A stretch of 32,574 bases of DNA from NCBI GenBank assembly GCA_949893755.1, contig CATLCV010000037.1, forward strand, positions 1 to 32,574, given 5' to 3'. Below the pieces are notes generated by a model. The model saw only the letters and a program-made list of their open reading frames with translations, ran no database searches and was not told the origin of the DNA. The first letter of the stretch is position 1, and each line of letters begins with the position of its first letter. A program made the translations under genes and the position numbers. This DNA is from an uncultured Lachnospiraceae bacterium (GTDB lineage: Bacteria > Bacillota > Clostridia > Lachnospirales > Lachnospiraceae). Positions 31,948 to 32,574 of this stretch are shown here, one piece after another.

Positions 31948-32463
31948 ATGAAAAAACCTGCTTTTAAACAATTTGCCATCAGCTACGGCCTGTCCAACGG
32001 CGGCGGCTTTATGCTGATCCAGGCTACCGTAGCCAGTTATTTCACATTATTTCTGACGGATACCTTCGGGATCCCCGCAGGGATCACGAGTATCCTCATG
32101 TTTGCCGTCACCCTTTTTGACGCGGTAAAGGATCCGTTTATCGGGGCAGTCGTTGACAGGACCAATACCCGATTTGGACGCTACAGACCTTACTTTTTAA
32201 TTTTTCCATTCCTTTTTATGATTTTCAGCATGCTGCTGTTTCTGAATCCAAAAGGGCTGAATGTCACTCAAAAGCTGATCTACACGGCAGTCTTTTATAT
32301 CCTGTATGGTTTTGCTCTGAGCTTTTGCACGACATCCGCACAAGCGCTCAGACAACAGACAATCAGGAACGGAATTTTGCGGTCATGTTCAGTACGACCT
32401 GCGTTGCGGTGTCCTTTACCATTGCTTCATCCTTTACGACTAATTTCGGTAAGCGATGAATAA
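31948..32463 (+). pseudogene. GPH-family symporter, frameshifted (right part lost or outside window)
   Basis: The N-terminal 140 residues are a normal GPH symporter: FAISYGLSNGGGFMLIQATV, then FDAVKDPFIGAVVDRT and RFGRYRPYF. The start ATG 31948 follows AGGAGG. After about residue 136 the frame turns to nonsense (RQQTIRNGILRSCS), but another frame continues the family sequence: DNQERNFAVMFSTTCVAVSF to TTNFGK, ending at a TGA at 32457. A one-base change near 32350-32370 therefore breaks the gene. No convincing transporter sequence follows to the window end at 32574. It could also be a sequencing or assembly error. Confidence 0.72.
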
Positions 32464-32574
32464 CCTATCGTTTTTACAAATCCTGAAATCCATGCAATAA
32501 TTCCCTTACAGGAGAAGCCTCTGCCAATTCTCAGGTTTCTGCATTCAGGGCCTGTTGTCCGTCAACTCATTCCA

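Noticed and set aside
1..32574. tRNA, rRNA, CRISPR arrays or full insertion sequences.
   Set aside because: I saw no cloverleaf, rRNA core, regular spacer array or transposase gene anywhere in the window.

Overview
The window looks like a chromosomal accessory region of a gut Firmicute, most likely a Lachnospiraceae-type Clostridia. The grounds are Tn1549-like conjugation genes, AGGAGG-type ribosome binding sites with frequent TTG/GTG starts, several GPH-family sugar symporters paired with glycoside hydrolases and AraC regulators, and two sensor/ABC-transporter modules of the bacitracin-resistance type. This assignment is inference from gene content; no rRNA or tRNA is present.

Layout. (1) 1-3130, minus strand: one end of an integrative conjugative element (VirD4-type coupling protein, PcfB-like, DUF5348, DUF6017-type replication protein) and a 454-base non-coding end. 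It abuts 3130-4400, a decayed AAA-ATPase/PD-(D/E)XK gene that has lost its Walker A region. (2) 4450-10484, minus strand: an FtsX-type ABC transporter, a histidine kinase and an OmpR-type response regulator. An AT-rich insert with an amber-interrupted gene separates regulator from kinase. (3) 10642-15756: AraC regulator divergent from a GPH symporter and a GH2 glycosidase. (4) 15861-21116, plus strand: a second complete regulator-kinase-ATPase-permease module. (5) 21348-24021: a Fic AMP-transferase gene bracketed by TTAAGGGAA palindromes, a DUF4869/P-loop gene pair and a small membrane or secreted protein. (6) 24224-32463: a sugar locus with a GH43 enzyme, two GPH symporters (the right one broken), two tandem paralogous AraC regulators, and an operon of VOC protein, TIM-barrel isomerase and Gfo/Idh/MocA oxidoreductase.

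How the genes work together. Each ABC module has its own repeated promoter motif. CTTACA-N4-TGTAAG precedes both the regulator and the transporter of module 1; ATGTAGATAAAAA-TTGA precedes both the regulator and the ATPase of module 2. This implies autoregulation plus transporter control in each. In module 2 the ATPase ribosome binding site lies in the 3' arm of a terminator-like hairpin, and a predicted promoter would start transcripts inside the loop. A different repeated element, roughly AAAAACMGACAT, occurs in front of the AraC pair, the GPH/GH43 operon, the VOC-isomerase-oxidoreductase operon and the right-hand transporter, tying region 6 into one probable regulon.

The least ordinary signals are two in-frame palindromic insertions inside coding sequence (3781-3864 and 17977-18102), the multi-copy palindromes around the Fic gene, and the promoter/hairpin arrangement at 17686-17749.
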